Origin: Leucocoprinus leucothites
Lineage: Eukaryota; Basidiomycota; Agaricomycetes; Agaricales; Agaricaceae
Direction: 5' to 3'
Assembly: GCA_013368445.1 (NCBI GenBank)
Contig: JAACJO010000005.1
Span: 124,001-188,000 of the forward strand
Length of the DNA: 64,000 bases
The notes under the pieces were generated by a model. The model saw only the letters and a program-made list of their open reading frames with translations. It made no database searches and was not told the DNA's origin. Every line of letters begins with the position of its first letter. The stretch's first letter is position 1. A program made the position numbers and the translations under genes. Of this stretch, positions 32,701 to 45,489 are shown piece by piece.

Positions 32701-33957
32701 AGAGGGTCTCAATATTTATCCATCATTAAACTGCATATCATACCCTGGGATCCCTTGACTTGCCTGGAAAATCGGATCGGAAACAAACTATATGTAATTG
32801 CACCCAAGTATCTCGACCGTTTTGTTATAGCCATGTACAGAGCTTGCTGTTCCCTTGCTGCATCGTCGTCATTTTCAGTGCAGTAGGATGAAGCCTGTTC
32901 GCTGAGGCTCTGACCTCATTGAAGCCTGAGGGTCAGTAAGAGCCCTCTCACTCGTGCTTCAGGGAAACTTTATTTGGCTCGGAGTGGGGATAGATAAAGT
33001 AAAATGTGTCAGATGAACAGAAGCCGAATCCAAGCTGAACATCCAGTTTCTTGGAGCCCTGCATCAAAAAGCAAATGCCCTTGGTCGCTGCTTTGAAGGA
33101 AATACGGTGGTTGTCAGTAGCGCTAGGCTGAAAGACTTGTAAACCTTAGGGGTCAAATCACCAAATGTGGGTGTGTCTGGTCAAGCCTGAAAAAGTGATT
33201 TGGATCGAAAGTTGCTATACTCTCCACCCCCATCTTTGTTCGCCATGACAAACGACCCAACAGTCCACGACAAGCCCGAACTTTCTATTGCACTTAATAC
33301 ACCACCAAGCGCAGAGCAGAACAACAACAAGAAAAGGAAGAAGAAAAGTCATCCACAAATGGCGCTCCTGTCGGTTCTGGAGCACAAACGCCCACGAACG
33401 GTGGTGTTACGATATCAGATAATTGAAACTTTCAGTTAGGGCACAAACTGTGGCACCTTCGATCTATACTCATATTCATACGGCCATGTCGTCCTTACTG
33501 GATCCTTTCCCTTCCTCTGGTGCACCGCTACTATAGTCAGATGAAGCGGTGACAGTGGCAGATAAATCCGCTGCGTTTGTCGAGGAATTTTATCGCGTTT
33601 TCTCCGTCAGATAATGAAGCAGAGGAACCTAGACCCAAGAGCGGGAAGGCTAGAGGAAAAGATTTGGCGAGAGATGTACCCTCCGCGAGTGAACAAGACC
33701 GAGATCGCGGAAGGCTTAGAGAGAGGAGTCGAGAGCGTGGTGGTGTTTCAAGGTCTTAGAGAAAACACAACACAGTGAATTTTAATGACAGATATGTGAA
33801 TAAGAAGCAGAGGATAGATGTGGCATTGAGGAAGGCTCCTTGGGTGTAGTGACATCAACTGGGGTGACTGGAAAGACGTTGCTCGGGTGTGAGTAGTACT
33901 CGGTCTTGGCTCTTTGTGTTCGGCATGGTGTTTATGATTGGAGTTCTACAGGATGCA
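32701..33957 (+). pseudogene. Decayed copy of the 5' end (promoter and exon 1) of the Trf4-type poly(A) polymerase gene
   Basis: 32700-33244 corresponds to the intergenic DNA between the membrane gene and the polymerase gene (59555-60302, inverted). The ATG at 33245 opens a frame related to exon 1 of the intact gene: MTNDPTVHDKPELSIAL, then EQNNNKKRKKKSH, SPSDNEAEEPRPKSGKARGK and RERSRERGGVSRS. Frameshifts occur soon after (near 33350) and TAG codons interrupt it. The match ends right after the intron-1 acceptor (GGATGCACA at 33951-33959), where the upstream region of NACHT copy B begins. The catalytic exons are not present. Confidence 0.8.
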
Positions 33958-33960
33958 CAC

Positions 33961-34497
33961 ATATCATTCCTAGGCTAGACCGAAATCTGAATTTGCCAGC
34001 CACTGGCTACATACATCTAGCTTCATCAACGTTCACCCGAGGCTCGATGAACGGGACACCAAAAGGCTGGGCTGGAGGGACGCGTTAGCGTGTCGGACCG
34101 CGAAGTGAGGAGCCAGCGAGTGGTATCTTGGTCCATGGATTTGGTATTGTGTCTCATTAATGCTGCTCGAGTGTTACGAAAGTTTGTGTATAACTGAAAG
34201 GGAGTATTTCAATATAACAAAGAACGTCTATTGCAATAAAGTAAGGGTGAGAGGAAGGGAAATGAAAGCAGCAGAGTGGAGATACGTTGACGTTGCATTG
34301 AATCGTGAGATGTTGGTGAGAAGGAAAAGGTGGGGGAAATCGAGCTGGACACTGGGTGCCATTTGTAAGGCACCCTTGCTCAATCACCATCCAATCAACC
34401 TATTTATACTTTCGGCATTCTCCTATTCGCCATGCATAGCACTTCGGCGCTCAACCAGCACTCAACAGCTTAGGTCTTTGCGTTTCCATCCTCCACC
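33961..34497 (+). promoter_or_regulatory. Promoter region of NACHT copy B
   Basis: Homologous to 25311-25765 and, from its first bases (ATATCATTCC...GAATTTG), to 41168-41220. It retains the GC-rich block (GGGACGCGTTAGCGTGTCGG), the TATTTATACTTTCGGCATTC box and CACTCAACAGCTTAGGTCT before the ATG. Confidence 0.5.
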
Positions 34498-37400
34498 ATG
34501 TTGAGAATCATTGAATCTGTGAAGAAGATATTAGAACGTACAAAGGATCCGTCCCATCCCAATTGGGCCTTCATAGACGATACCCAACGACAAAGCTCCG
34601 GCTCTGATCGACCAGTCATGGCTGTTGGAAGCAGTGGCGGCCAGGAAGGTTTACTGAAAGAGGATCAGAACATAGGTGAGCCAAGGTCACTTGTAGTTTC
34701 GATAGTGAAAATCACGCCGTTATTCCGTCGTTGATGGACGAAGCAGGCCTACGAACGCATGAAGGAGAAATCCACGAGGAAGCGCACAGTACACAAGGAG
34801 AGGTCAACCTCGAGGGATTACCAAACAACAGCACAAGTATTCAACCTTCAGGTATGACTATGCTCGTGCATTCTCCAGTCCCTTGGTTGAAAATCACAGG
34901 CACAGATCACCCAATCGGTCCTCGACCAAATATCACTACCCATGCAGGCTCATTCTTTCAAGGGGCTCACGATATCACGATATATCAACCAGTGATGATG
35001 GCGAACGCTGTGAGCAATGAACACGAGATATCTGGTGAGTATGGGCTTATCAGTATACGTTGTTGCACTCATGACCTTGGCGTACATAGCGCTGAAGCAC
35101 TTAGCCACGAAAGCAAATGTGGACGCTGCACTTGACTCGCTGGCGAGATTTCCCCCTCCCCGCTGCCACGAGGCAACTCGCCGATCACTCCTTGGCCAGG
35201 CGAAGAAGTGGCTAGCTGACCTGGATCAAGAGTCGCCGCTGTTGTGGCTCTTTGGTCCTGTGGGGTCAGGAAAATCTGCCATCGCCCAGACTATCAGTGA
35301 ATATTGCCAAGAGAAGGGTTGGCTTGGGTCAACATTCTTTTTTTCCTGACCCAACAAATGCGATGATCCCAATCGCGTCATCCCCTCACTCGTCCATCAG
35401 CTGGCGATTGTCAACCCCACCTATCACCGAGCTGTAACTCAGCTGCTCACTTTGGATCCTACTATACTGGAGAAAGCGCGACATGTACAATTTGACCAGT
35501 TGATTGCCAAGCCTGCTATGAATTTCAGGATCCAATCCTCTGAATCGGATAACCAATCCCATCCAATACTCATGCTACTCGATGGACTCGATGAGTGCGA
35601 TACGGATGAAGCCCAACGGGAATTCATCTGGCTCATTGTAGCATTCTCCGAGACATGCAAAAGGCTTCGCCTTCCTTTCGTTTGGATCATCGCCAGTCGG
35701 CCTGAGTGGCAGATCGTTTCAGAGATCGACGATCTGTCAACTTCTGTGAACATCTGGTGGGAGCAACTTCATATTGACACTCCAGAGGCTCATGAAGATG
35801 TTTCAGCTTTTCTTCGTGATGAATTTACGCGTATACATAGAAAGTACAGATATTCCTTCACAGTAGGGCTCAATGGCCAACCGATGCCCAGTTTCTCATT
35901 ATCACCTCGTCCGCCAATGGTCTCATGCTATTTGCCGATATTGTCATCAAATTTGTGGATGATGACAACTTTGGGAACCCAGCTGCTCAATTGCAAATAT
36001 GTGTGGAGTTTTTGAAGGGAAACCTCACGCTGAAGGATGGAAATCCGTTTGATCCACTTGACGCCTTGTATAGGGGAATCCTATCAACCATCGACCGACG
36101 TATCCTCCCAGTTACACAGCAAATTCTGTCCATCCCTGTTCTTGTAGACACCGAATACAAGCGATTCACGGCACAGGCTATAGCTTGCTTCTTTCATTTT
36201 GATCAGGGAACATTCTATAGTGCGCTACGGAGGCTCCATGCTGTTCTCCGTATCCCGGCTCCCGGCAATGCTCAAGACGAACCACTTTCATTCTACCATG
36301 CATCCTTTAAAGACTTCCTTAAACTTGAATTTCAATCAGGAGGATTTGGTCTATCTCAACTGGAAATGGTTCCTTCCATCGTAAGAAATCACCTACGCTG
36401 GCACATCGAGTGTAAACTTGAAGAAACAGATGGGAAGGCAATATCTGGTTAGCAATATTCCCATTATATTTTTCAATGACCTAGCGCTGAACCCTATCTT
36501 TAGAAATGGCACCCTGGATATCACGGAAATCATTCGACGAATTAGCGCGTTTTGTTGAGAAACCTATATGGGAGCTGTGGGATGCCGTAGCAGACTACGA
36601 TATCTCCCAATTGTGTGATGTTCTTTGCAAGTATTGTTTTTGCGATGTGCCGTTTGAAAGCCGGCCATATAGGAATTTTACCACCCGTGCAACTACATGT
36701 CTGCTTTGTGCGCTAGCCACATATGTGCGTTCCTCATCTGAGACAGTGGAATTCAAAATGCTCATTGTGAGAGCAGAATATCTGTAGCGGGTGTCCGGAT
36801 AGACACCGCATCCTCCGTGCCCAACCTGTAGATCCAGTCGACTACCAGCTTCTTGAAAAATACGCCTTTTTGATCAATGCTCGAACCAACTGGGCAAAGT
36901 TAGATCCATATTTCATGGAGACGACACAGAACAATTATTGGCATTTCACATTCGTATCCAAGCAGGACCCATATGATAATGACAGCTCCTTGGACTTCTG
37001 CCAAGATCACCTCTGGGACAACAACTCGACGTACTTCTTCCTTGGTCACAGTGCTAAAAACTGTTCTCGTGTTTGCCTCTAGGAACAGGTGGAGCTTGAA
37101 ACTTATCTCAATGAAGCTTTTGAATTGACATTTGAGCTTCATTCCTCTGACAGTGCAGACTATCCCTGGGTGCCCGAGCGCATCTGTGATCTCATTCGGC
37201 CTCACATGATCACTGACTCCACCGACATATCCCAGCCATTTGTCCATGCCTATAGCTTGGCTACTCATATTGTTGCCTTCATCAATGACCACCCATATCA
37301 TGACTATGCGACACGTCTCAACGTAATCACGGATATTCTTTCCCAATGCAAACCCGGAGACCTGGGTCACATCCTTCAGCATCTATACAAGCAAATCATT

Positions 37401-38484
37401 CCTGATAATCTGATTTCCATATCCGACCACATTCTGGTTCTCTTAGCATGTTTTTCATGCTGTAAGAGTCTTCCTATTCTTGATTTGACTCCAATTTCCG
37501 CACAAAATATTGGCAGGATCTTATCAGTTGATTGTACCAGCCTTCAATTGGCACTTCGTGTTCTCAGTCCATTCATCATCAGATGCCATCTCCCAATCCC
37601 AAATTTGACTGAACTTGCAGAGTTCATTTCCCTCAGCCTTCCTTCAAGTGATGACAGGGTGTTCGGTTGTTTCAACTTACCTGACAAACTTGATAGACCA
37701 TTCTTTGGTATCGATGGTCAAATCTGGTTGGATGTATCAGCTCAGCTTGTTTCCTACTCCAACACCTTCCTCAATGATACATGCACCCTCTCGTGTAATG
37801 TTTCCATGCATATTTGTCTTTAGACCAAGACTAATGGTGTATTGATTAGCATCCATGGCCAATTCTATGGATTGCAAGGTTGAAGCTTCTTCGCCTTTGA
37901 TTCTCTAGGATTGCTCCTCCAAATTCTCAAATGACATTGTATGTGCAACATGGACCGCATTGGCATAGCCGCACTCACAAGGCTGAGTGATGTGGTGATA
38001 GAATTCCAGAAGCTTCGCTGCTGCCATTTGAATCAACACGTGGTGAACTGGGCTACTACTGAATACGGCTTTTTAGAGTTTGTGAACACAATTTACTGGC
38101 TAGTGCATGTTTGTCTTCTTAATCGGACTGTGATATTTATCTAGCATTACCTTGGCCTTTCCAGGACGAAATATATGGCCTAGGAAATTCTGTCCGTACT
38201 AATGCAAAATTCAACACAGATAAACAACTCTTGGAAAAGTGGGCAACAACACAAGTGGATTATGAACTCGCGGAATTCCCAATTGTAAGCAGTACATGAA
38301 CTCCCAGAAATATAGAACTTACAATCTCCAGAAAAATAAAAGGGATACCACTGTCCTTCCCTTATCGTTACACTATGATTTTGAAGATTCAGTAATACCC
38401 GAGAATATTGAATCTTGTAAAGTTTTCCTCTTGGGTCACGGAGACAATTCTTGTTTAATTGCCTGCATGAAGCAGGCTAAGTAG
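34498..38484 (+). pseudogene. STAND/NACHT NTPase copy B, inactivated
   Basis: Colinear with copy A over its whole length, including introns. The Walker A in this copy reads GPVGSGKSAIAQ and the Walker B LMLLDGLDEC. Lesions: a TGA at 35347-35349 right after STFFFS, where A has CGA (Arg); loss of one G in the GGGG run of A at 35866-35868, which shifts the frame; and a +1/-1 indel pair around 37052-37083 that places a TAG between the two sites. Several other differences from A are C to T at CpG sites (for example IRLIAA to IWLIVA, WREQL to WWEQL). The final exon differs too (CMKQAK). A truncated product ending before the Walker B is possible, but a working NACHT protein is not. Confidence 0.85.
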
Positions 38485-38699
38485 AAAGCTAAACTACTAG
38501 TCGCTACTTGGACTGATTTTCCCCTCACTGGGGACATGTACAACTGTTAACATGGGTTCACTATCATCAAAATTAACAATTATGGCTACCATAGACCACA
38601 TTTGAGTTCTTAGCTGTAGATAAAAATCATCAATATATGTGTGAGGGATACTAGAGTGGATGAAACTAAATGAATTTTTGTACCCTTAACCACACCAGA

Positions 38700-38981
38700 G
38701 CAACAAGCAATCTGTTGAGTGCTAAAGACAAGAAGATGAATATGTTGGTATTTGTGACAGACCCGAACTGTTGAGCTCACTCACACCGCTGAAAACATCC
38801 AGGCACAGTTGCAGCCCACATTACCAGTGTTCATGCCTTTACTTGCCACAAATGAGAGGAATGTGGGATTTTTCAGGGAGTCACAATAATAATATGTCTT
38901 GACCAAGTTATGACCAGAGGAACTGTGAGGTGCAGCATTGACAAATGTTGGGAGAGTGATGAGAGCGACTATCACATACAT
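38700..38981 (-). pseudogene. Degenerate hydrophobin-like small secreted protein (downstream of copy B)
   Basis: On the minus strand, MYVIVALITLPTFVNAAP is a good signal peptide. It is followed by YYYCDSLKNP, VASKGMNTGNVGCNC and a splice donor-like end. It is the counterpart of 45490-45860. The paired cysteines (CC) of hydrophobins are reduced to YC here, and further exons are eroded, so it is probably dead. Confidence 0.45.
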
Positions 38982-40489
38982 CCTGATTCCGCCAGGAAAT
39001 TGATCTCTGTCGCCTTCACCAAGACTATCAGTATCTAAAGGGAGGTCCTATATTACCCGAGACAAGCAAGTGCCTCAGCAATGAGGGGGGGGACCATTCT
39101 TTCATTCCCTTGAGCTCCAGTTGTCGGGAGTCTGTGAATGTTGACTTATTGATGTATGATCTGTAAATTAAGTTGTAAGTAGTACGCCGAAAGGCTAAAG
39201 CATGGAAGATATGCTGTAGTTCAAATCATCATTGAGTCTTGAAAAGAACAAGGTAGTACATAAGTGCTCAGATGTTGACAGGCTATCTGCAGGTCCGCAG
39301 TGACAGACTGCCCAACTCCCACCAGATCCTGTACCCAAAGCAACCATTTTTCGCGCTAAGGATGGTGTATCCAGTTCATGGTACACTGGAGAATCTTTGT
39401 GTGTGCTTAATAACGGCAAGGAGGGGAAGGGGTGATCTTGACCTGTGGAGTCGTGTTTCGCACTCTCTAGAATTGATTTTCCGAGTGAGTCTAACACTAA
39501 GATGGTACATTATTATGTGCCCCATAATGAAAAGGAAAGCAAGATCCTCACTGCCGCAATACTCAGGCTGAATTGATATGCCTCCATTATTAATGACATT
39601 GACTGACTGTCAATTCCCGAATGTAAAACCATGAGTGCCAGGAGAAACCTGCTCCACCTGGATCCTGAGTAGATGCGCTTGAATGTGGTTTCTGACTACC
39701 CAGAGGAAGTCCTTGCAAGCTTCTTGCTTCACTTTTGGAAGCATCCTTGGTTGTGGGCTTGTTAGTTACACTTGAGGTACAACATTCAAACGTCGCCTCG
39801 TTGTCATGTCTCTAGGGTCATCCATAGCAGGCCCTTTGAATTCTTTGGCACTGAGATTGGTCGTTGCGAAGGGAAAAGAGGATACACTGATAATGAAGGG
39901 CACTAAAGACTCCATGGGTATATTCCTTCCAATAAGAAAAAAGGAATAAGTTGAACAACGCAGTGTCAGGGACTTGGAGAATGGATGACCTCACCCAAAA
40001 TATACAATAATGTTAAATGACGAGTGAGTTCAGCAGCGGTTTGCACTTGTTGACCACTCTGAGAACTCCTGCCGTTGGCCTGACCAGAACACAGGGTCGC
40101 GCATCAACTGTCTTGGAGGATGGAGATACGACAAGTCGCTTCGGGCATGTTATTGGAAGGGGTATTTGTGCTCTTGGAGAGTGTAGTGGGCCATTGTTGA
40201 CCATCAGGTATGCAGGAGTGAAGATCAAAGATAGCTTACTGGATACATATGGCTTTCAAGTGATAGTTGTGCCACATGCTAGTCAGAAACGACTCCATTA
40301 CAGGGCATGAGATAGGTCGAGAAGCTCTATCACCATGATTAAAGTCAGGTTTTCATGCCATATGCATTTTGATGACTTACACCATTGGTTTAGCAAGTCT
40401 TGAAGTGTTGTGGCAATGCACTTCGCGTGGAATTTCTATCGTCCCGCTCAAGGTCCTGGAGGCCTCTGATGACTCCTGCTCTGATAGAA

Positions 40490-41040
40490 AAAAAACTGAG
40501 TGGGACGTCTGACCGTCCTGGGTCTGTGCCACATGTCTAATTGAACGTACCATGGAAGTTGATTGCTTTAAGACTAAATTCAATGACATTGTTCTCCTGT
40601 ACCATGTACAAAAGACGCTCCTAGTGACAATGAAGGTCAGAGAAGCCTACGCCCTTCTCATTTTTCGAAACGTACCGAGGACTCTATAGTCGAAGAATTG
40701 CTCAAGTCCAAATGGCTCGATGTGGCTTCGGATTATTGAAGGACATGACCATGATTCAGGTGGTGAGGTTGTAGGACTGGATGAGTGGACCTGAAAATCC
40801 CAGCAGACTTGCAGGTGTATGGGTTGGACTGTGACTCGAGCGAATGCATGAAGAGCTTGATAGTTGAATCCAGAATAAGGCAACGACTTGCAGGAGCCTC
40901 ATCCAATGAGTGATAGCTCATAAGGATGCAGGAAAAATAGACAGTGGGTGAAATCAGTAGAGTGGTGTAACATATCATGGCCAGCAATTGTTGCCAGTAG
41001 CTGACCAACAGAGGCAGCATATCAAAGCGCTTATAGCAGC
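40490..41040 (+). repeat. Upstream repeat of the NACHT cluster, copy 2
   Basis: Diverged direct repeat of 24740-25310, with shared blocks GAGTGGGACGTCTGACCG and AAGGTCAGAGAAGCCTAC. It lies about 320 bases before copy C. Confidence 0.65.
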
Positions 41041-41359
41041 AGGTTGGGGCATTATGGGATAGGCTGATGCTTACCTCATGTGACCCGGAAACTTACCATC
41101 TCTCGAAAACAATAGGAACCTCCTTCCTCTTTACTCCTTGACAAGCTTTATTGCCATTTCTGTCCCACACATATCATTACCAGGCCAGACTGGAATTTGA
41201 ATTTGCTAGCCACAGGTTACACACATGCCCCTGCACCGCCTATCCAACCAACCTATTAATACTTTCAGCATTCTCTCATTCGCCATGGCTTAACACTTCA
41301 GCGCCAACCAGCACTCAACAGCTTAGGTCTGGCCTTGATTTACGCATCCATCCTCCACC

Positions 41360-44300
41360 ATGTCGAGCATTACTGAACCTCCAAAGAAGAGATTAAAATG
41401 TACAAAGGATCTGTCAGGTCCCACCAAGCCTTCATGGACAATAACCAGCATCAAAGCTCCGATCGACCAGTTACAGTTGTCGGAGGCAGTGGCGGCCGGA
41501 AGGTTTACTGAACGAGGGTCAGAACATAGGTGAGCTGGGGTCTCTTGTAGTTTCAGTAGTGAATCTCATACCGTTTTTCTATCGTTGATCAACGAAGCGG
41601 GCCTACGAACACATGGAGGAGATATCCATGAGGAAACGCACACTGCACAAGGAGAGGCCAAACTCGAGGGATTAACAAGCGACAGCACAAGTCTTTGGCC
41701 TACAGGTATGGCTATGCTCGTGCATCCTCTAGTCCCTTGGTTGAAAATCGCAGGCCCAGATCACCCAGTTGGTCCTCAACCAAATATCACTAGCCATGCA
41801 GGCTCATTCTTTCAAGGGGCTCACGATATCACGATGAACCAACCAATAATGGTGCTGAATGCTGTGAGCAATGAATATGAGATATCTGGTGAGTATGGAC
41901 TTTCAGTACACATTATCACACTCACGACCTCGGCCTACATAGCGCTGAAACACTTAGCCAAGAAAGCAAATGCAGACGCTGCACTGGACTCCCTAGCGAG
42001 ATTCCCCCTCTGCGCTGCCACCAGGCAACTCGTCAATCACTCCTTGGTCAGGTGAAGAAGTGGCTAGCTGACCTGGATCGAGAGTCACCGTTGTTATGGC
42101 TCTTTGGTCCTGCGGGTCGGGAAAATCTGCCATCGCTCAGACCATTAGTGAATACTGCCAAGAGAGGGGTTGGCTTAGGTCGACATTCTTTTTTTCGCGA
42201 CCCAACAAAGGCGATGATCCCAATCGCGTTGTCCCTTCCCTTGTCTACCAGCTGGCAATCGCCAACCCTACCTACCGCCGGGCTGTAACTCAGCTTCTCA
42301 CTTTGGATCCTACTATACTGGAGAAAGCGCAGCATGTACAATTTGACCGGTTGATTGCCAAGCCTGCTGTGAACTTCAAAGTCCAATCCTCGGACGGCCA
42401 ATCACATCCAATCCTCATGCTACTTGATGGACTCGACGAGTGCAATACAGATGAAGCCCAACGGGAATTCATCCGGCTCATTGCAGCGTTCTCCGGGACA
42501 TGCAAAAGTCTTCATCTCCCTTTCGTTTGGATCATCGCTAGTCGCCCCGAGTGGCAGATCGTTTCAGAGATTAAGGAACTATCAGCTTCTATTAACATCT
42601 GGCGTGAACAGCTTTATATTGATACGCCAGAGGCTCTTGAAGATGTTTCCACTTTTCTCCGCGACGAATTTGCACGCATATACAGAAAGTACAGAGATTT
42701 CTTCACAGGAGATACTCGATGGCCAACAGATGCCCAGTTCCTCACTATTGACTCATCCACCAATGGTCTCATACTATTTGCCGACATCGTCATCAAATTT
42801 GTGGATGATGACAGCTTTGGGAACCTGGCTGCCCGATTACAAATATGTCTGGAGTTTTTGAAGGGAAATCTCACGCCCGGGGATAGAAATCCGTTTAATC
42901 CACTTGACGCCTTGTATAGGGGAATTCTATCAACTATCGACCGACGTATCCTCCTAGTTACACAGCAAGTTTTGTTGATCCTGTTTTTGTAGACGACGAA
43001 TTCGAGGACCTCGCGGCACAGGCAATAGCCACCTGCTTTCACCTTGATCAGGCAACTTTCTATAGTGCACTACGGAGGCTCCGTGCTGTTCTCCGCATCC
43101 CAGCTCCCAGCGACGCTCAACGCAAACCGCTTTCATTCTACCATGCATCCTTTAAAGACTTCCTTAAACTTGAATTTCAATCGGGAGGAATGGGTCTATC
43201 TCAGCTGGAGATGGTTCTTTCCATCGTACGAAATCACCTACGCTGGCATGTTGAGTGTGAACTTGAAGAAACAGAAGGGAAGGCAATATCTGGTTAGCAA
43301 GATTCCCATTATATTTTTCAATAACCTGGCGCTGAGCCCTGTCTTTAGAAATGGCACCCTGGATCTCGCAAAAGTCATTCGACGGATTGGTGCAATTTGT
43401 TGAGAAACCTATATGGGAGCTGTGGGAAGTCGTAGCCAACTACGATATCTCACAATTGTGTGATGTTCTTTACGAGTATCGAATTTGTGATGTACCACCC
43501 CCAGATGAAGGCGAACCAGAGAGGGTTTTTAGCACCCCTGCAACTACACGCCTGTTTTACAAACTATCCGCATATGTGCACTCCTTCATCTAAAACAGTG
43601 GAATTCAAAATGCTCACTGCGAGAACAGAATATCAGTAGCGGGTGTCCGGATAGGCACCGCATCCTCCGCGTCCAACCCGCAGACCCAGTTGACCACCAG
43701 CTTCTTGAAAAATACGCTTTTTTGATCAATGCCCGAACCAACTGGACAAAGCTAGATCCTTATTTCATAGAGAGATGACGCAGAACAATCGTTGGCGATT
43801 CGCCTTTGTATCCAAGCAGGATCAGTTTGACAGTGAAAGGACTTTGGAGTTCTGCCTAGATCACCTCTGGAACAACAATTCGACGTACTTCTTCCTTGGT
43901 CACGGTACAAAAACTGTTCTCGTGTTTGCCTCTAGGGAACAGGTGGAGCTTGAAACTTATCTCAATGAAGCATTTGAACCGACATTTAAACTTCATTTCC
44001 TTGGCGGTGTAGGCTATCCATGTGCGCCCGAGCGCATCTGTGGTCTCATTCAGCATCACATGATCACTGACTCTGGAAGCCATCCCAACACCGACGTATC
44101 CCAGCTGTTTGTCCATGCCTTTAGTTTGGCTACTTGTATTGTCGCCTTCATCAATGACCACCCATATCATGACTATGTGACACATCTCAACGTAATCATG
44201 GATATTCTTTCCCAATGCAAACCCGGAGACCTGGATCACATCCTTCAGCATCTATACAAGCAAATCATTCCCGATAATCTGATTTCCATATCCGAGCACA

Positions 44301-45358
44301 TTCTGGCTCTCCTAGCATGTTTTTCATTCTGTAAGGAAGCTGCTCCTCTCTCTCTGACAGCAATTTCCACGCAAGATATTGGCAGGATCTTATCAGTTGA
44401 TTGTGCCAGCCTTCGATTGGCGCTTCGTGTTCTCAGTCCATCCATCATCAGATGCCATCTCCCAATCCCAAATTCGACCGAACCTGCAGAGTTTGTTTCC
44501 CTCAGCCTTCCTCGTGAAAACCAGACGTATGGTTCTTTCGACTTACTTGCCTAACTCGAAGGACTATTTGCTATCGATGGTCAAATCTGGTTGGATGTAT
44601 CAGCTCGGCTTGTTTACTACTCTAACACCTTCCTCAATAATACATGCACCCTCTCGTGTAATGTTTCCGTGTATGCTCTTCTTCAGACCAGGGCTAATGA
44701 CATATTGATTAGCATCTATGGCCAATTCTATGGATTGCAAGGTTGAAGCTTCTTCGCCTTTAATCCCCCAGGATTGCTCCTCAGAACTCCCGAATGACAT
44801 TGTATGCGCAACATGGAGCGTGTTGTGCATAGCCGCACTCAAAACGCCAAGGGATGCGGCGACAGAATTCCAAAAGCTTCGCTGCTGCCATTTGAATCAA
44901 CGTATGATGAACTGCGCTACCACTCAATGCAAATTGTTAGAGTTTGTGAACACAATTTACCAGCTTGTGCGTGTTTATCTTCTTAATTGGACTCCAGTAC
45001 TTGTTTAGCATTACCTTGGTGTCTCCAGGATGAAATCCATAGCCTGGGAAATCTTGTCCGTACTCAGGCAAAATTTGGCGCGGACAAACAACTCTTAGAA
45101 AAATGGGCAACAACGAAAGTAGATTATGAGCTTGCGGAATTCCCCATTGTAAGCGGCACATGAACTCCCAGAAAATATAGAACTAACAATCTTCAGGAAA
45201 ATATATTGCATGCCATTGTCCTTCCCTTATCATTACACTACGATTTCGACGATTCAGCAATACCCGAGAACATCGTATCCTGTAAAGTTTTCCTGTTTGG
45301 GCATGGAGACAATTCTTGTTTGATTGCCTGTATGGAGGAGGCTTGGGATCTAGAGTAG
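41360..45358 (+). pseudogene. STAND/NACHT NTPase copy C, inactivated
   Basis: Colinear with copies A and B from MSSITEPPKKRLK to the last exon. Lesions relative to A: a one-base loss in the RFPPPRC codons (42003-42012); a one-base loss exactly within the Walker A codons (42111-42120, GCGGGTCGGG versus GCGGGGTCAGG); a one-base loss near 42980 (after QQVLLI); an altered segment at 43767-43780 that shifts the frame; and a TAA at 44552-44554 replacing the LLDQ segment. Between lesions, long stretches stay open (for example 42096-42992), so decay is recent. Walker B ILMLLDGLDEC is intact. No functional product is expected unless the indels are assembly errors. Confidence 0.85.
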
Positions 45359-45489
45359 GAAGCCAATCTACTAGTTACTACTCAAGCCCGTTTCCCCATT
45401 GCTGGGGACATGTACAATTGCTAACATGGATTTACTATCGCTAAAACTAACAACTCCGACATCCGTGGACCACATTCAAGTCATCCTTA

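Larger units (their letters stand above)
38485..41359. other. Spacer between NACHT copies B and C
   Basis: It contains, in order: the shared 3' flank of the NACHT unit (to about 38710); a degenerate hydrophobin-like gene on the minus strand (38700-38981); a stretch of about 1.3 kb (39060-40370) with no recognised gene or repeat partner in the window (open frames at 39195-39497 and 40013-40310 have no known features); and the upstream repeat (40490-41040) and promoter region of copy C. Confidence 0.55.
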
